This document shows positions 38,191 through 50,167 of a stretch of DNA of 64,000 bases, in pieces. How positions within the stretch are numbered: the stretch's first letter is position 1; the number at the start of each line of letters is the position of its first letter. The stretch is from the NCBI GenBank assembly GCA_007258455.2, contig VDFB02275642.1, positions 1 to 64,000 of the forward strand. The letters are read 5' to 3'. The notes below the pieces were generated by a model. That model searched no databases and had not been told where the DNA came from. It worked only from the letters and a program-made list of their open reading frames with translations. Both the position numbers and the translations under genes were made by a program. Origin of the DNA: Sequoia sempervirens (taxonomy: Eukaryota > Streptophyta > Pinopsida > Cupressales > Cupressaceae).

Positions 38191-38958
38191 TATGGCCCAG
38201 CAACAAAAAAAATACATTTTTATAAAAAATTAAAGTTTTTTAAAATGAAAAAAAGGCATGGGTGGGCCCACAAGGGACGCCCCATGCCACTTAACCTAAT
38301 TTATGCCTTATATATGCCCTAAAATAGTTTACATAAAATATAATAGACTTTAAAATGGCATTCATACATTGATCTGATTATCAAATTCTGAGTTTCATTT
38401 CCTTAAATTTTACTGTCATAAAATGTTACAATATAGCTACAGCCTTACACATATTCAAACTGGAAACTAATATGGACATATTTGCATATATGATGATGCT
38501 GAGAATGGGCTACAGCAGTAAGGAAACTACAGATAACTAACTGATTGAATAACAGCAGCAACAACAATTTACAGATAATTATATATCTCAGACCAGACCT
38601 GGAATAAGCTCACGCCTGGGCCAAATAGTCACTGGAATCTCCTTGCAAATGAGTGCAGGTCTGAGTAATTTTCATGCCAAGGCATATCCCACTCCAGGTG
38701 ACCAATATTCAAGCTAACTGGGCACAGATATTCACTCACAGCCACTGTGAAAGGATCCATGTCTGCTCACTGTTCTGAACTACGAGCTCACGTTGATATT
38801 AGAAACCTCTTCAAACCCAGTTGCTATGCCCAATATAGTAAAATGAGAAAAAGAAACTCATTTTTACATTTGGCTTGTGAAGTGAAGGAGAGCAAAAGAA
38901 GAGCAGCTGAGTGAAGGATCGCCAAACTAGTTAGTATCGTCAGACTCCAGCCTTACGT

Positions 38959-39132
38959 TGGGATGTTAATCCCAAAGATGCTATGCAGATTGAGGAGAAT
39001 GCACATGAGGGATTGGTTGGGGTTCCATTGGTTGAGGCAGATCCTTCTATTGACATGGACACTGACACTAACTTAGACTCGAGCTCTAATGGCGAGGGCG
39101 ATGCTGATTTAGACCTACCTTATGCTGATTAG
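38959..39132 (+). pseudogene. C-terminal remnant of a hAT transposase
   Basis: A 57-codon open stretch starts WDVNPKDAMQIEE, like the segment after the dimerisation domain in plant hAT transposases. An acidic, serine-rich tail follows (DMDTDTNLDSSSNGEGDADL), and it ends at a natural TAG (39130-39132). Everything upstream, including the catalytic and dimerisation parts, is missing. It has the same orientation as the left-to-right reading of the element. Confidence 0.6.
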
Positions 39133-39551
39133 GGACCTTGGACAGCGATATATTTTCTTAGTTTTATGTTTAGCATGTCATTTCATAGTTGAGACTTAGA
39201 GCCTTTGGGCATTTTGGTTATAATTATCAGACTTTTATATGATACGTGTGCACATTGATAATGAAAAGCATTTGAATTTTGTTAATTTGTTTGTCGATTC
39301 TCATGTGAAATCTCAATTCAAGTCTAATGATATGTATTAAGCTTATACAAATGTCTAGAATGAATGCTTTATCAATGTTATGCTATGAACATTTGAAATT
39401 TCTATATATTTTTAAAAAATTCCCTATTTTTTTATCAGCCGTCCCCTGCCGTCCCCTAAAAAATGACCCAAAAGTACCCCCGTACCAGAAACTCGTCCCG
39501 CCGTACCGGGTACTCCCCGTCCCCGAAACCCCGTGGAGCATAGTTTTTAAC

Positions 39552-41116
39552 CCTTGATTGCACCCCTGGAGACAATTAAGCTTTGCAAATAATTTTTCAT
39601 CGCTGGAAGGAATGCATTTACTCTTTCTTGCCGCCCTGCTCTTGGATTATACGTAGACAGCTACGCTTTCATTAAAAAATATCTGCAACTTTAGGTTTTC
39701 TTAATATCCTTTCTGCAACCTCTCTTTTCCTTGTCCTCGACGTCACGAGAGAAATACCCATTACTGCAGTTTTTTTGAGGTAAATCACTTGTGGTTGTTT
39801 TATTACGAGATTTTGGCAACCTGTACACAGCTAGCTCAGTTTTATCTGATTTCGTATCTATTGTTTTGTTACCTGTGCGCATGTTGGTTCGTTAGGGCAT
39901 CGTCATATTGTTCTGTAAACTCTGCACATTTTTATTTAAGCTTTATCTTCCAGGTAAGTCACTTGCCCTGGTTTCAATGAGCTTTTTAGGATACTGACTG
40001 CGTTATGAGCCAGAAACTTTGGTTCCCATTTACCCTACTGTTCTGATGATTGCATAATGTTAAAACCTAAATGTGCTCATTATGAGGATCTTGGCTGTAA
40101 TCTTGGCCATAATTTTCATTTTAATAAACATACTCAAAAACCCTCGCCAATGATCTTGGCCGTAATTTTCATTTTAATAAGCATACTCTTAAACCCTTGC
40201 GGATGAATTTTGTGAAACAAATCACGTTGCCTCCCTCACGCACCCCTATATCCCCACGCCTTGGCTGAGCCTTCACCTTTGGAGTAATTTATGAAATAAT
40301 TTACTGCTCTCCTCTACACTCCAACTTGACAAAATCCCTGTTCACAAGCTTCCATACTGGCGCGGCTGGAAAAATGTCGGCAAAGACACAGGAATTTGGC
40401 TTTATACCTACCCAAAACCATTTGAAAACTATATTACAAGTACCATGAAAAATTTAGATGGCGTGGGTTGGGATGATGGAGGTAGGCGTTTAACGGGTTT
40501 AGTGGATATGTTCTTGTTCTTCCTTCGGAATGTACATTATTTTCCAATACTATTATTTTCTTTCGCTATATTTATCCCAACTTTCTTATTATTATATGTT
40601 ACATTTTCTATAAGCTTAAGTTAAAAAAATCTGGTTGTTTCCTTCGTTATTTTTCCATTTCCAGAATGTATGGAGGCTTTTATTTCTGATACCATTTTTC
40701 TTAAGAAACCATACCTGTTTCCAAGCCTCGTGCAGCTTTGCTTTAAACTATGTTTCTTATTAGTGACCCATTAGTACTCTTGTTTTCAGTTCTTTGTGTT
40801 TTTTAGAACCATTGCTTAAAATAAATTTATTTGGGATTGATATATTTCTCTTTGGAAATACTCGTCACATTAGCTGTACTCTTAAAGAAATCTTACACAC
40901 TCTAACCAGTACTGCAATGGTCCAGCTAACAGCAGCTGTTAAGGTGGTCTAAACAAACTTACAAGCTTCAACTTGCATAGTTTTATTACATAAATGTTAC
41001 TGTAACAAAGTTAAAATTTATTGATTAATGATAAGTTCAAACAGCAATTGCGTGCTAGGATCACTGAGCATGATGGACCGATAGGTCTCTACTTGAGAGA
41101 AATAAGGTTATAGGAA
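39552..41116. other. Non-coding stretch with a small tandem duplication
   Basis: A 47-53 base unit containing GGCC(A/G)TAATTTTCATTTTA occurs twice at about 40104-40209. No convincing gene is found. The last 80 bases may be the 3' untranslated region of the pseudogene that ends at 41117. Confidence 0.55.
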
Positions 41117-42264
41117 CTATTGCTTTTTGGCTGGTGCAGCTTCAAATCCGCCATCTGGTCGTTTCATAATTGTGTAAGGCATATGAGTCCAAAGAAGTTT
41201 GTCCCAAAATACGAAGAAGGGCTGTGAAAAGTTGTATTTCACTCCATAGTGCTGGTGATGAATGCCATGATATGTTGTGTTGTTCTCAAAAAAGATGTGA
41301 AAGGGATTTTCAAGCAGAAATATTCCACAATGAGCATCTACTCCTTTAATTGTTGCAAAGGAGAAAAATAATATGGATGTTCTAGGGGTCATCCCCGAGA
41401 AAAGATAGGATAGAGCACCACCAATTGTATCTGGAAGCAAACCCTCCAATGGATGATTGTACATTGCTCCATAAGGCTAGGGCACTATAAGCCTATGGTG
41501 TCTTGAATGAATAGTCCGATACAAGAACTTGTTATGGTCCATAAAACGGCGGAGAAAATACTGCCATGTGTCCAACACAAACATGGCTATCAGGAATTGT
41601 CTGGTCTGTACCATAAGTGAAGGCTGTAGAGTTATACCAGATTCTCCTACCTCACCAGTCACCTGTACTCCACCAAGTTCCACTTAGTTTATAATTTATA
41701 AGTAACAAAACCAATAAACCAATTATCAGAAAATCAAACTGAAAGAAACACAGATGTCTCTAGAGTAATTGAAATCCCATTGGATGCTTTTCAGAGCTTT
41801 TAAAGGAGGAAAACTATAAGCCAAACAATGAAAAAAATTTAAGTACAAAAAAGTCATCAGAAGCTGAGGTACACATGCCCAAAATGATTCCAGCAATCTC
41901 CCTAAATATTCTGCTCAAGGAAAACTCAAATAGTAATCTGAAGCCAAACCTCAAGAACTGGAGATAAATTCTAGAATTGCTTTGTCATAACATAAGATAA
42001 AGTCAAGCATACACCCAGTAAAAATGAAAAAAAGTTTATGCATACCAGAATTGACTGAATTGAGTAACAATGAATTGACTGCTGAAGCAACACCCCTTTG
42101 ACAACAGTACTCTTAGATACCAAATTTTTCATTTTTTCTGTAGCAACATTATGAATTATGTACCCATCAAGATGCTCCAGCAAAACATAAAAGCCAGAAT
42201 ATACCCAATACACAATAATAGGTACAAATGTGCCCAGAGCCTCGTTTGTCAGAAAAAAATCCAT
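41117..42264 (-). pseudogene. Sphinganine C4-hydroxylase (SBH-type) pseudogene, two exons
   Basis: Exon 1 is 42264-42046 (73 codons from ATG). A 383-base GT-AG intron follows, and exon 2 is 41662-41117. The 254 codons match the length and order of plant ER sphingoid-base C4-hydroxylases (fatty acid hydroxylase superfamily). These di-iron membrane enzymes add the C4 hydroxyl of phytosphingosine. Boxes 2 (HSRHH, 125-129) and 3 (HGIHH, 205-209) remain. Box 1, normally HRYMH, reads RRFMD at 111-115, so both iron-binding His are lost. Codon 135 is a TAG stop (41477-41479) between IVP and PYGAMYNHP, where the family has Tyr-Ala. The nearby bases look like a deletion followed by an insertion that restores frame. 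The C-terminal motif WDKLLWT lacks the usual Gly. The gene is probably non-functional, although the frame otherwise stays open. Confidence 0.8.
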
Positions 42265-44160
42265 CCATTGACCCGTTATATGATCAAACACCCAATTCTC
42301 CTTTTTATTTCCTGATCATTCAAAGCACTGCCTAAATTATAAGCACAGTTCCTTTATTCCTCTCCAACACACAAAGAAAATTAACAGTAAGAAACAATAA
42401 AACAGTATACAAGCCAGTACATATCAGAAAAGAAACACAATTTTCCCTCTGATCAATTGACTTCCTACTCAACCCCTGAAAATACTAACTAATTTCAAAT
42501 CCCTCAATGGTTGTTTGCTCATTCCTCCATCCTTTAAATTGTCTTAATCTCCAAGACTCGATTTAGTAAAGGCCCCTCAAGTCTTCATTGTTTTGAGCAA
42601 ACCATTTTATGTTACAGAAGATTATAGAGGACTACCAATAATTACACACAATAAAGTTTAAATTAAAAATCTCAACACAAAATTTTAGTTTAAATTAAAA
42701 ATCAAGTTCATCAAGCAAGCTCGCCCCCCAATTGCCCCCCAATTGCCCCCCAAGGCATTGAAGTATTATCATTACTCTATTCTTATATATATATTTTCCT
42801 TCTCGGCTCAAATAATAGTTACAACAGTTGTATTGTGAGACTCTAAATTGATTCTATATCAATTAATATCAATGGAAATCTTCACTTTCATATACAATTG
42901 CACAGTTTGTTTGTTTCAAATATCTATATCAATGGAATTTATTGTTTGCAAAATTTAAAAAAAAATACATTGGTTGACTATCGATTGCAGGGATTCTTGC
43001 TACAGGAAAAATATAAGGCAATGCATAGATACAATTCATAAATACCATGCATTTTTCCATTGTTTTTTCTGTATCCTTGTAATATCTCCACCAATTCAAA
43101 TGATTCGCAAAGTATCCACAGAATTTCTACTCCTATAGAACAGATGTTTCTATAAGTTTGTAATTATGAGACACCAATCTATATACATAATTAATAGTCA
43201 ACTGCTCCAAACTCCTCTGTAACTTATAATGCTCTGAAAAACAAACGAATGTTTCTGAACAACAGTTTCAATCACAGTTTTTTTACTATTAATGTTATTC
43301 TACAGTTATGTAATTATGAGACACCAATTTGTATACATAATTATTAGTTGCCTGCTCCAAACTCCAAACTCCTCTATGAACATGTATGTTTCTGATTATT
43401 AGTTGCCTGCTCCAAACTCCTCTGTGAACATGTATGTTTCTGATTATTAGTTGGCTGCTCCAAACTCCTCATAGTCGGACCATCAATGATTTCAAAATTC
43501 AAATCATTGTAATTCTATTTAATAATTTTTTTGTATGTAAAGAAGATACGGATAAAAGTGGTCATTTCTTTGAATGCTTCAAATGTCTTCAAATTCTGGT
43601 TCAATATAGTAAAAAAATATTCAAATTTTTAAAAAAAATTTACATACATTTCTGTAATACAATGAGATCTAATGGTACATCATTTAGCAATTATGCATTC
43701 ACTTACAAGGATTGAAACACAACTCAAACCAAAGCTTTCAATTAAGAAGATATTAACACTCGATTATCAATTTAATTTATGCATTAGATAATTTCAGCCA
43801 AATGTAATGGCCACTTTCATAATGAATTAAAGATATTCTTTTTTGGGAGCCTCGGAAACTTTACACAAGTCTAGATTATAAGAAAATATGGCAATTTGAA
43901 ACTCAAACTTGCAGTTGAATACAATAAACTCATCTTACAATTCTGCACAGCAAGCCCAACCTACAAAATGGATTCAAATTTTGTTCACAGAACTTTCAGT
44001 TACACCCATAGAAAAGTATTAGTAAATATATATTTATTTTACAACTTTTTCAAAGTAGTCATGCTGCACATATTCTAATCCCTCGATCGATCTATCAAAA
44101 TTCTCAAAAGAAGGATACAATTTGCACAAATAAACCAAAAAAAACTCCCCAATTCACCTT
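42265..44160. other. AT-rich non-coding stretch upstream of the hydroxylase pseudogene
   Basis: A short run of CCCCCCAATTG repeats lies at 42723-42752 (three C6 blocks). A 47-base tandem repeat lies at 43320-43478. No gene or promoter is identifiable. Confidence 0.5.
43320..43478. repeat. Tandem repeat, about 47-base unit, three copies
   Basis: The unit contains ATTATTAGTTG(C/G)CTGCTCC, then AAACTCCTCTGTGAACATGT. A diverged copy of the unit with its 5' neighbour (ACACCAAT..TATACATAATTA) lies at 43171-43230. Confidence 0.7.
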
Positions 44161-44210
44161 CCACAACTCTTTGGCGTACCCATTGCACACCAAGGTGCCA
44201 TTGCTAGTAA
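44160..44210. repeat. Short dispersed repeat shared with 46938-46990
   Basis: CCTTCCACAACTCTT(T/C)GGCG followed by TACC(C/T)ATTGCACA and CAAGGTGCCATTGCTAGT occurs at both places, with four or five differences over about 50 bases. A partial copy (CAAGGTGCCATTACT) is at about 46824. The family is unknown. Confidence 0.6.
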
Positions 44211-44491
44211 TATTATATATTATAAAATAACATATATAATAGTTATATTGAATTTATTAGACTTATTATATTATATATTAACAAATAACATATATAATAA
44301 TTATAATTATTGTATTATATTTATTAAATAAAATTATACAATAATATATAATCTATCATTAGTAAGTTGTTGGTGTGAACTTTTAGTGTTACTTTGATAA
44401 ACTTCTGTCTATGGTTGAGGAAGTGATGGAGATGATGAGGATGTGTTTGTGGTGCTTGGTTTCCAAGCGCTTTTGAGAAAATTTGATGAAA

Positions 44492-44820
44492 AGACAATCC
44501 CATATTTATGCCTGCAAACAAAAGGACAATATCATGCACAAATAGAAATAGAGCCACTCAATACTTAAGGAAATAATACCTGGGAGATCCAATAGAAGAA
44601 CAGCATTCTCAAGGACCACAGATAGAAGAGCATACAAATTACAATGTATATTTTGCCAGCAGCCATCTTCTTTCCATTGCAGTTCTCAGACAATCCCATA
44701 TTTATGCCTGCAAACAAAAGGACAATATCATGCACAAATAGAAAGAGAACCACTCAATACTTAAGGGAATAATACCTGGGAGATCTAATAGAAGAACATA
44801 CAAATTACAATGTATATTTT
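44492..44820. repeat. Local direct duplication, about 110-160 base unit
   Basis: 44492-44655 and 44688-44820 share the same order of blocks (AGACAATCCCATATTTATGC; CATGCACAAATAGAAA; CACTCAATACTTAAGG; TACAAATTACAATGTATATT). The second copy lacks about 28 bases in the middle. The minus-strand frames over both copies begin with the same hydrophobic segment (LFLFVHDIVLLFAGINMGLS). This reflects the duplication and is not evidence of a gene. Confidence 0.75.
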
Positions 44821-46998
44821 GTGGGTAATAAGTTTTGAATATATTCCTCAGGGATATCACTTAACAAAAGAATACAGAAAGTTTGTAACCGTCACTATGA
44901 CATTGGAAAATACTTTTTGACTGAACTAAGATTATGTTTCCCCGTTTTGATGCATTCTTGATTTTGTTGAGTTCAGTTTCAGACTAATTTAGTTTTGAGC
45001 TTGAAAAGGTTATTTTCATACTAAGTAAATTTTGGAAGATTTTTTCAATTGCCCGATGCCTATTGAAGCCGTGTTGAAAGTTAATATCCCTTCAACTTCT
45101 TTTAGTTTTTAACAAAAGGCAAATTCAAAATACTAAGAATGTGAGTTGATAGGGAGAGAGAAAAGAGGTGTGGAAATTTTGGAAGATTTTTTTATTAAAA
45201 TAGAAAGATACAGAATAGAAGGGAGGCAACATAAAGATATAGGAGAGATAAGATTAAAAAATTAAAAGAAAACTAAATTAGGCGTGGGCAGATTGAAAGG
45301 GAGAATTACAGAGAAAAGACAAAGAACAAAGGAAGAAGATAAAACAACAGGCTGCGGGCCATGACAGATTAAGAGAGAGAAAATATAGTGAAAGAAGAGT
45401 AGAATAAAAGAATAAAATAAGAAGAGGCTGTGCATATACAGAAAAGAGAGGAAGATAACAACAGGCTGTGACAGAGAAATGTAGGAAACTGGAAAAGATA
45501 AAAAATTAAAGGGAGAAGAGATGATAGCAGATGTGGGATATAGAGGCAACAGAGCAGAAACAAAATTGGAAGTCTCCAGATTGAATTGATTGTCTGAGAA
45601 ATAAAAACAAATACCATGTTGCATATTTACTGGTGAAAATAAACAAATAGTAATTTTTTTTTTTTGGTTAATCTTTTAATGTTCCAAAATTCTGAAATAA
45701 TTTGATGAATTCATGAACTCAAGACTGAATGAGTGAATGTGTGGGGAAATTGTATTCTTAAATTGAAATAAATTGAAAATTTGATTAGTTGCTTGATTTG
45801 ATGGTCTTATCCCTATAACAGTCTGTTGTGCCTATGAAAGTGGGTTTTTGTTTTTTGGATTGTTTAGTTTTACAATGAATCCCTCAAGGTTGGTTTGTTT
45901 GTCTTGATTTTACATCTCATGAACTAGGTTATGTTTGTGAGTATTTCAATGAAAGCGGCAGAAATTCAATGAAAATATGTTCTCAATGGATTATTGGGAG
46001 CCCTTTACTTCCTATTCATTTGGAAATAACAGATAAATTCAAAAATCTCTTGGAAAAAGAGGATTATCTTTTTGCTCACTAATTATGTCTTCATTTAAAT
46101 TTAAATTCTTTCCCAATTGAAAATAGTAGAGTAAAAATTGTTGGCCATTATCAATTCACAAATGAAAGTTGCTGGTTATAGTCCAATATGAATGGGACAG
46201 CAAACCTTTCATCTTATGATATAAATATAGTTAGATCTGAGTAGAAAGTACTCACATTCTTAAGTGTACATGCACATACAACAGAAACATGATGCTGGTT
46301 ATACTCCTATATGTATGGGACAGCCAACTTATCTTCTGATATAAAATGAACATGATAATCTGGTTGCTTATGTACTGTGTTGATGATATTTATTTGCTAT
46401 GAATCAATCTTAAAGCATATTCTTCAAAAAAAATTCAGCGTCCTTATTTACTTTGTTTCCAATGCTAATTTAAATAAATACTAAAAAGATGTTTTATGTG
46501 CTGCCTATTTAGTGCACTTGCTTAACATATGCCTGGACCATGGATATAAATAAAATAGTCTTTGCACATAGAATTAGAGGTAATCTATCTAGAATTTCTA
46601 ATGGCTTATATTTGAAATCCTTCTGCATGCAACAAGATTGATAAGACTAGATATTTCCTGTTTTTTTTCTCTATATCATACTGAAACTTCAGACTATTGC
46701 TGGCAAGTTTGTTCACTGGAATACTCTTCAGGGAACACAATTGACAATGCAAAAGAAGCACAGTCATGATAGTCCACATAATTTTATGCTGTTTCTAAAG
46801 CTCTGCATTTTCTTCTTGCACAGCAAGGTGCCATTACTCACATCTCAGTGCTAAGAACTCACATTCTTCACTGTAAATGCTCATACAGCTGTAACATTCT
46901 AAACTTTCCAATCCACACCAAACTCTCTCCCTCAATGACCTTCCACAACTCTTCGGCGTACCTATTGCACAACAAGGTGCCATTGCTAGTTATCAAAT
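44821..46998. other. Non-coding stretch with GA-rich patch
   Basis: 45150-45560 is purine-rich on the plus strand. This explains the leucine/serine/phenylalanine-rich frames on the other strand. No gene is seen. Confidence 0.5.
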
Positions 46999-47276
46999 AT
47001 TAAGTTTTTGTTTAAGGGGTTAAGCTTAGTTGGTTAAAACATTGAGTTTTCATTGTGGAGACTCAACTTTAAATCGCGAAGGGGCATCTAATGTGGAATT
47101 CTATGTTGTGAGAATTGGTATTATGGTTGAGTTCAAGTGTGGGGGTGATTTCTCAAAAGAAGCTAAAATTAGTCTCATGGTTGTGCATGTAAGAGCTTGT
47201 ATTGGTCTTTTGTTGATGCTCATATGATTAGAATATTTGTAAACAATAATCAATATATAAAATATATAAAGTTTTT
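46999..47276 (+). mobile_element. Second tRNA-derived SINE (diverged)
   Basis: The body (47010-47265) begins near GGGGTTAAGCTTAGTTGGTT, an A-box-like sequence of tRNA-derived SINEs. A degenerate B-box region (CTCAACTTTAAATCGCGAAG) lies about 45 bases on. The flanks share an 11-base sequence ATTAAGTTTTT/ATAAAGTTTTT with one mismatch. The open frame through it is incidental. Confidence 0.55.
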
Positions 47277-49959
47277 CATTTACTTTTTGTCCTATAGATA
47301 CTTCAATGTTGGTGGTTAAGATCTTCAAAATAAGCATTAATTATACATTATTTGAAAGAGATGGAATAACATTTGTGTTAGAATTTGTGTATTACATCTT
47401 CTTTCTATTTAGTTTAGGATTAGAATTTGTACACTTAGATGTACTCTAAATCATTAAGCATGTATTTTATTTAACAATCATGTATTATGTGTTTGGACAA
47501 AAGTGTTGAAAATGTTAACTACTAAAAGTGATGAAAAATACATAATATTTTATTTTAGTAACAATATTTTATTATGCAATCTTCATTTGAAATAAATTAG
47601 GTGGATTTATGTCTCATGTAGAGTCAAATTTAATTTATTTTTTAATATTTTTCATGCGATAATAAATATACACATTTTATGTATTAATAACATATGTTAC
47701 ACTAAACTAGCATATATATATTATTTTAAAATACGCTGAGAGTTATCATTCTCAAATTTCGTTTAAGCCTGCTTACAATCTCAAATCACCATCCTAGCTT
47801 AAACATAATTGAAGTGTACCTTTACTTGACTTTCTGAATAATTTTGATAACATTTTTTAATGTACTCTGTTTTTTTACAACTAATACTCTATTTTTTAAA
47901 CTATTAATTCTACTAAATCCACTTAAATAAATATACAATTGTCTACAATAAATACACAAAAAGACAGAATTTTTTTCTTGATATTATACGAATCACTGCT
48001 CTGTTTTATTCAGTCCTTTATCTATATTTTATCTCATTGACAGCGTTACATATTTTAGAAAAGGATTATCCTTTTTCAACATAATCTGGAAATTTCTGTC
48101 TAATTATACCTCCAAAAATTCCATAGTAACTTTTACCAGACAAATATATGTAATGAAATACTTTTGTGCAGAATAAACTGTATACATTAAATGCCTCTGA
48201 AAGGGTTCGAGCTTTATATATCTCTGACATGGCGAACGTTTAAGATTACTCAGCTTTGCCAGAGTCTGTATTTGGTGTGCAAAACTACTGGTATTCATAT
48301 TTTCCATTAAGCTGAGAGTTTAAACTGAGAAGAAAAGTACAAAAATTATCACAACACTGAAATCTTTCTCTTTCCAAATCGTCGATACAGTTATACATAG
48401 AAAACCTTGTGTTTCTCAGATTTTAAGGCAAAACAAGTAAACAGGGGATTTTACATGAAGAACAAGCTCAGACTAGATCTAAATTGCTAATGCATATACA
48501 ACATTTACCTTTGCAAATTGCTCACATATTTTTACAAGAAACCAAAGATTTATAAAACGACCTAGCTTACATTCAGCCAGACAAAGATTGTTGCAGCTGC
48601 CTGTTAAAATTAGTGATAAAATCCTCCACACAAATCCAAAATTGAAAGCAATACCCACTGCAATATCGACAGAGATGCCGGTTCCTATGTGGTGTTGCGA
48701 CCTCAGGGCAGATCCTCGACACCCTCAAAGCACACGTACTGGGGTCCCTCCTCCTTGGACATGATTCCACACTGGTGCAGCACATCAGAATGCAAGAAAA
48801 AAAAATCGATGTTGTCTCATCCCTCCCCCTCTTCTTATAATCGTTTTCCCATGTTATCTGATGATTTGAAATCGCTACCCGCACTAATTGGCATGCAAGG
48901 TCATTCGTAATCCATGATGATTTGAAACTGCTGCCAGCACTAATTGGTATTCAATGCGATTCGTAACCCATGTCAGTTACCTCCACGTCTCTTCATTTTC
49001 CAATACTGCCATCTGCACGTCAAATTTTTCATCAAGAGTTTTTCTTGACAAAGGTTTTTGCTGCCATTGTAGAACGCCTCTCGGCGTAATTATTATTTAT
49101 AATTTGATTTTTTATTATACATTTATTGATATACTTATATTTAAACATAAAGAACAATATATTCTATTAATAGATTGTAATATATTAATTACCCTCATAA
49201 TTATTGAAACGCTCATATTAAATCTTCTTCCTTAAATAATACTTTTAAGACAATATTTTATCAAAAATTAATTATATAATTTCCAATGTTCACAAAAAAT
49301 TGCTCTCATAAGCCCATCTTTCATAAATGAACCATTAACGCTCATTACAAAAAGTTAAAAAAATGAGAGTAAGTCAACTGAAAGCTAAAGAGATTTGTTT
49401 ATATTACATAAGCAAGATAAGCAAGAGTTTGGATCTTGGTTTAGCTTTTTTTTCTCTTGGTAAAAAAAACCTAAAAAGAATTATAAATTTCTTTATTTTA
49501 AAAGTTTTTAGTCAAAGATTTTAACAGTCAACTTTTTTGGTTTTCAATTACTTCTTTTTGTTATTTTTATTTTTTAAATTATTTTTGCTTTTAGTGTATA
49601 CAAAGAAAAGAACTTTTATTTTCAAGTGTATATAATGTCATTTTCCTAGTCTTTATTTATTCTTATACACACTCTCACACATATTTAGCTCCCATCTTAT
49701 CTTCATACATACTCTATACACTTACTTTATCTATATATTTATTGTACTTATCCATATACCTAATTATACATATAACTCTTACATATTTAGATACAATTTT
49801 TTCCCATCAAGGTCAATCATAAGGTCATGAAGTTTTCCCACAATCATCTACTTGACCATTATTTTTCTAAGATTCAAATTCAAATTTTGACTAACTAGCC
49901 CCTTTTTATTTTTTCACCTTGAATTGACTAAGTATGTGTATTGCGAAATTTGATGCTAG
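47277..49959. other. AT-rich stretch with one GC-richer island
   Basis: Most of this is featureless. At about 48640-48910 the GC content rises and several overlapping frames appear on both strands. One minus-strand frame reads [19 protein letters not shown] and then meets a stop. It may be a decayed exon, but I cannot assign a family. Confidence 0.4.
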
Positions 49960-50163
49960 TATTTAAAGGCATACATTAGCAATTATTGTATGCATATAAT
50001 TAAATAACTTGCACAATAGAAGAAGATTATATGAAATATGTTGCAAATACTTGATAATAAATAAGAATAACAAGCCACTTCAAAGGAGCAACCTCCAAAT
50101 ATCTCCAATGAGAACACAATTCACAATCTAATGATGAAATAAGACTCACTACCTCCTCTATAT
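49960..50163. repeat. Left copy of a 199-base direct duplication flanking the gag-pro element
   Basis: The block AAAGGCATAC...CCTCTATAT (49965-50163) recurs at 54860-55058 with only two mismatches. It is preceded by TATTT, which is also the last five bases of the truncated LTR at the other copy. It ends four bases before the left LTR. Confidence 0.9.
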
Positions 50164-50167
50164 GATC

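Larger units (their letters stand above)
37968..39551. mobile_element. Non-autonomous hAT transposon with 8-bp target duplication
   Basis: The element runs 37976-39543. Its inverted ends both read CTATGCTCCACGGGG inward. A perfect 8-base duplication, TTTTTAAC, flanks it (37968-37975 and 39544-39551); an 8-bp duplication is the hallmark of hAT elements. The ends are GC-rich with many GGGGACGG/CCGTCCCC blocks and GGTACTTC repeats. The interior is AT-rich and keeps only the last part of a transposase, so it is an internally deleted derivative. Confidence 0.85.

Noticed and set aside
42723..42752. G-quadruplex on the minus strand from C6 blocks
   Set aside because: Only three G6 runs are present; a four-run quadruplex would need one run to be split, so the case is weak.
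44324..44753. Two similar hydrophobic minus-strand proteins (HDIVLLFAGINMGLS)
   Set aside because: Explained by a local DNA duplication; each frame ends soon after the duplicated block and neither has a known domain.
45262..45624. Hydrophobic membrane-protein-like frame on the minus strand
   Set aside because: It is opposite a purine-rich patch that yields Leu/Ser/Phe codons; no family resemblance or splice context.
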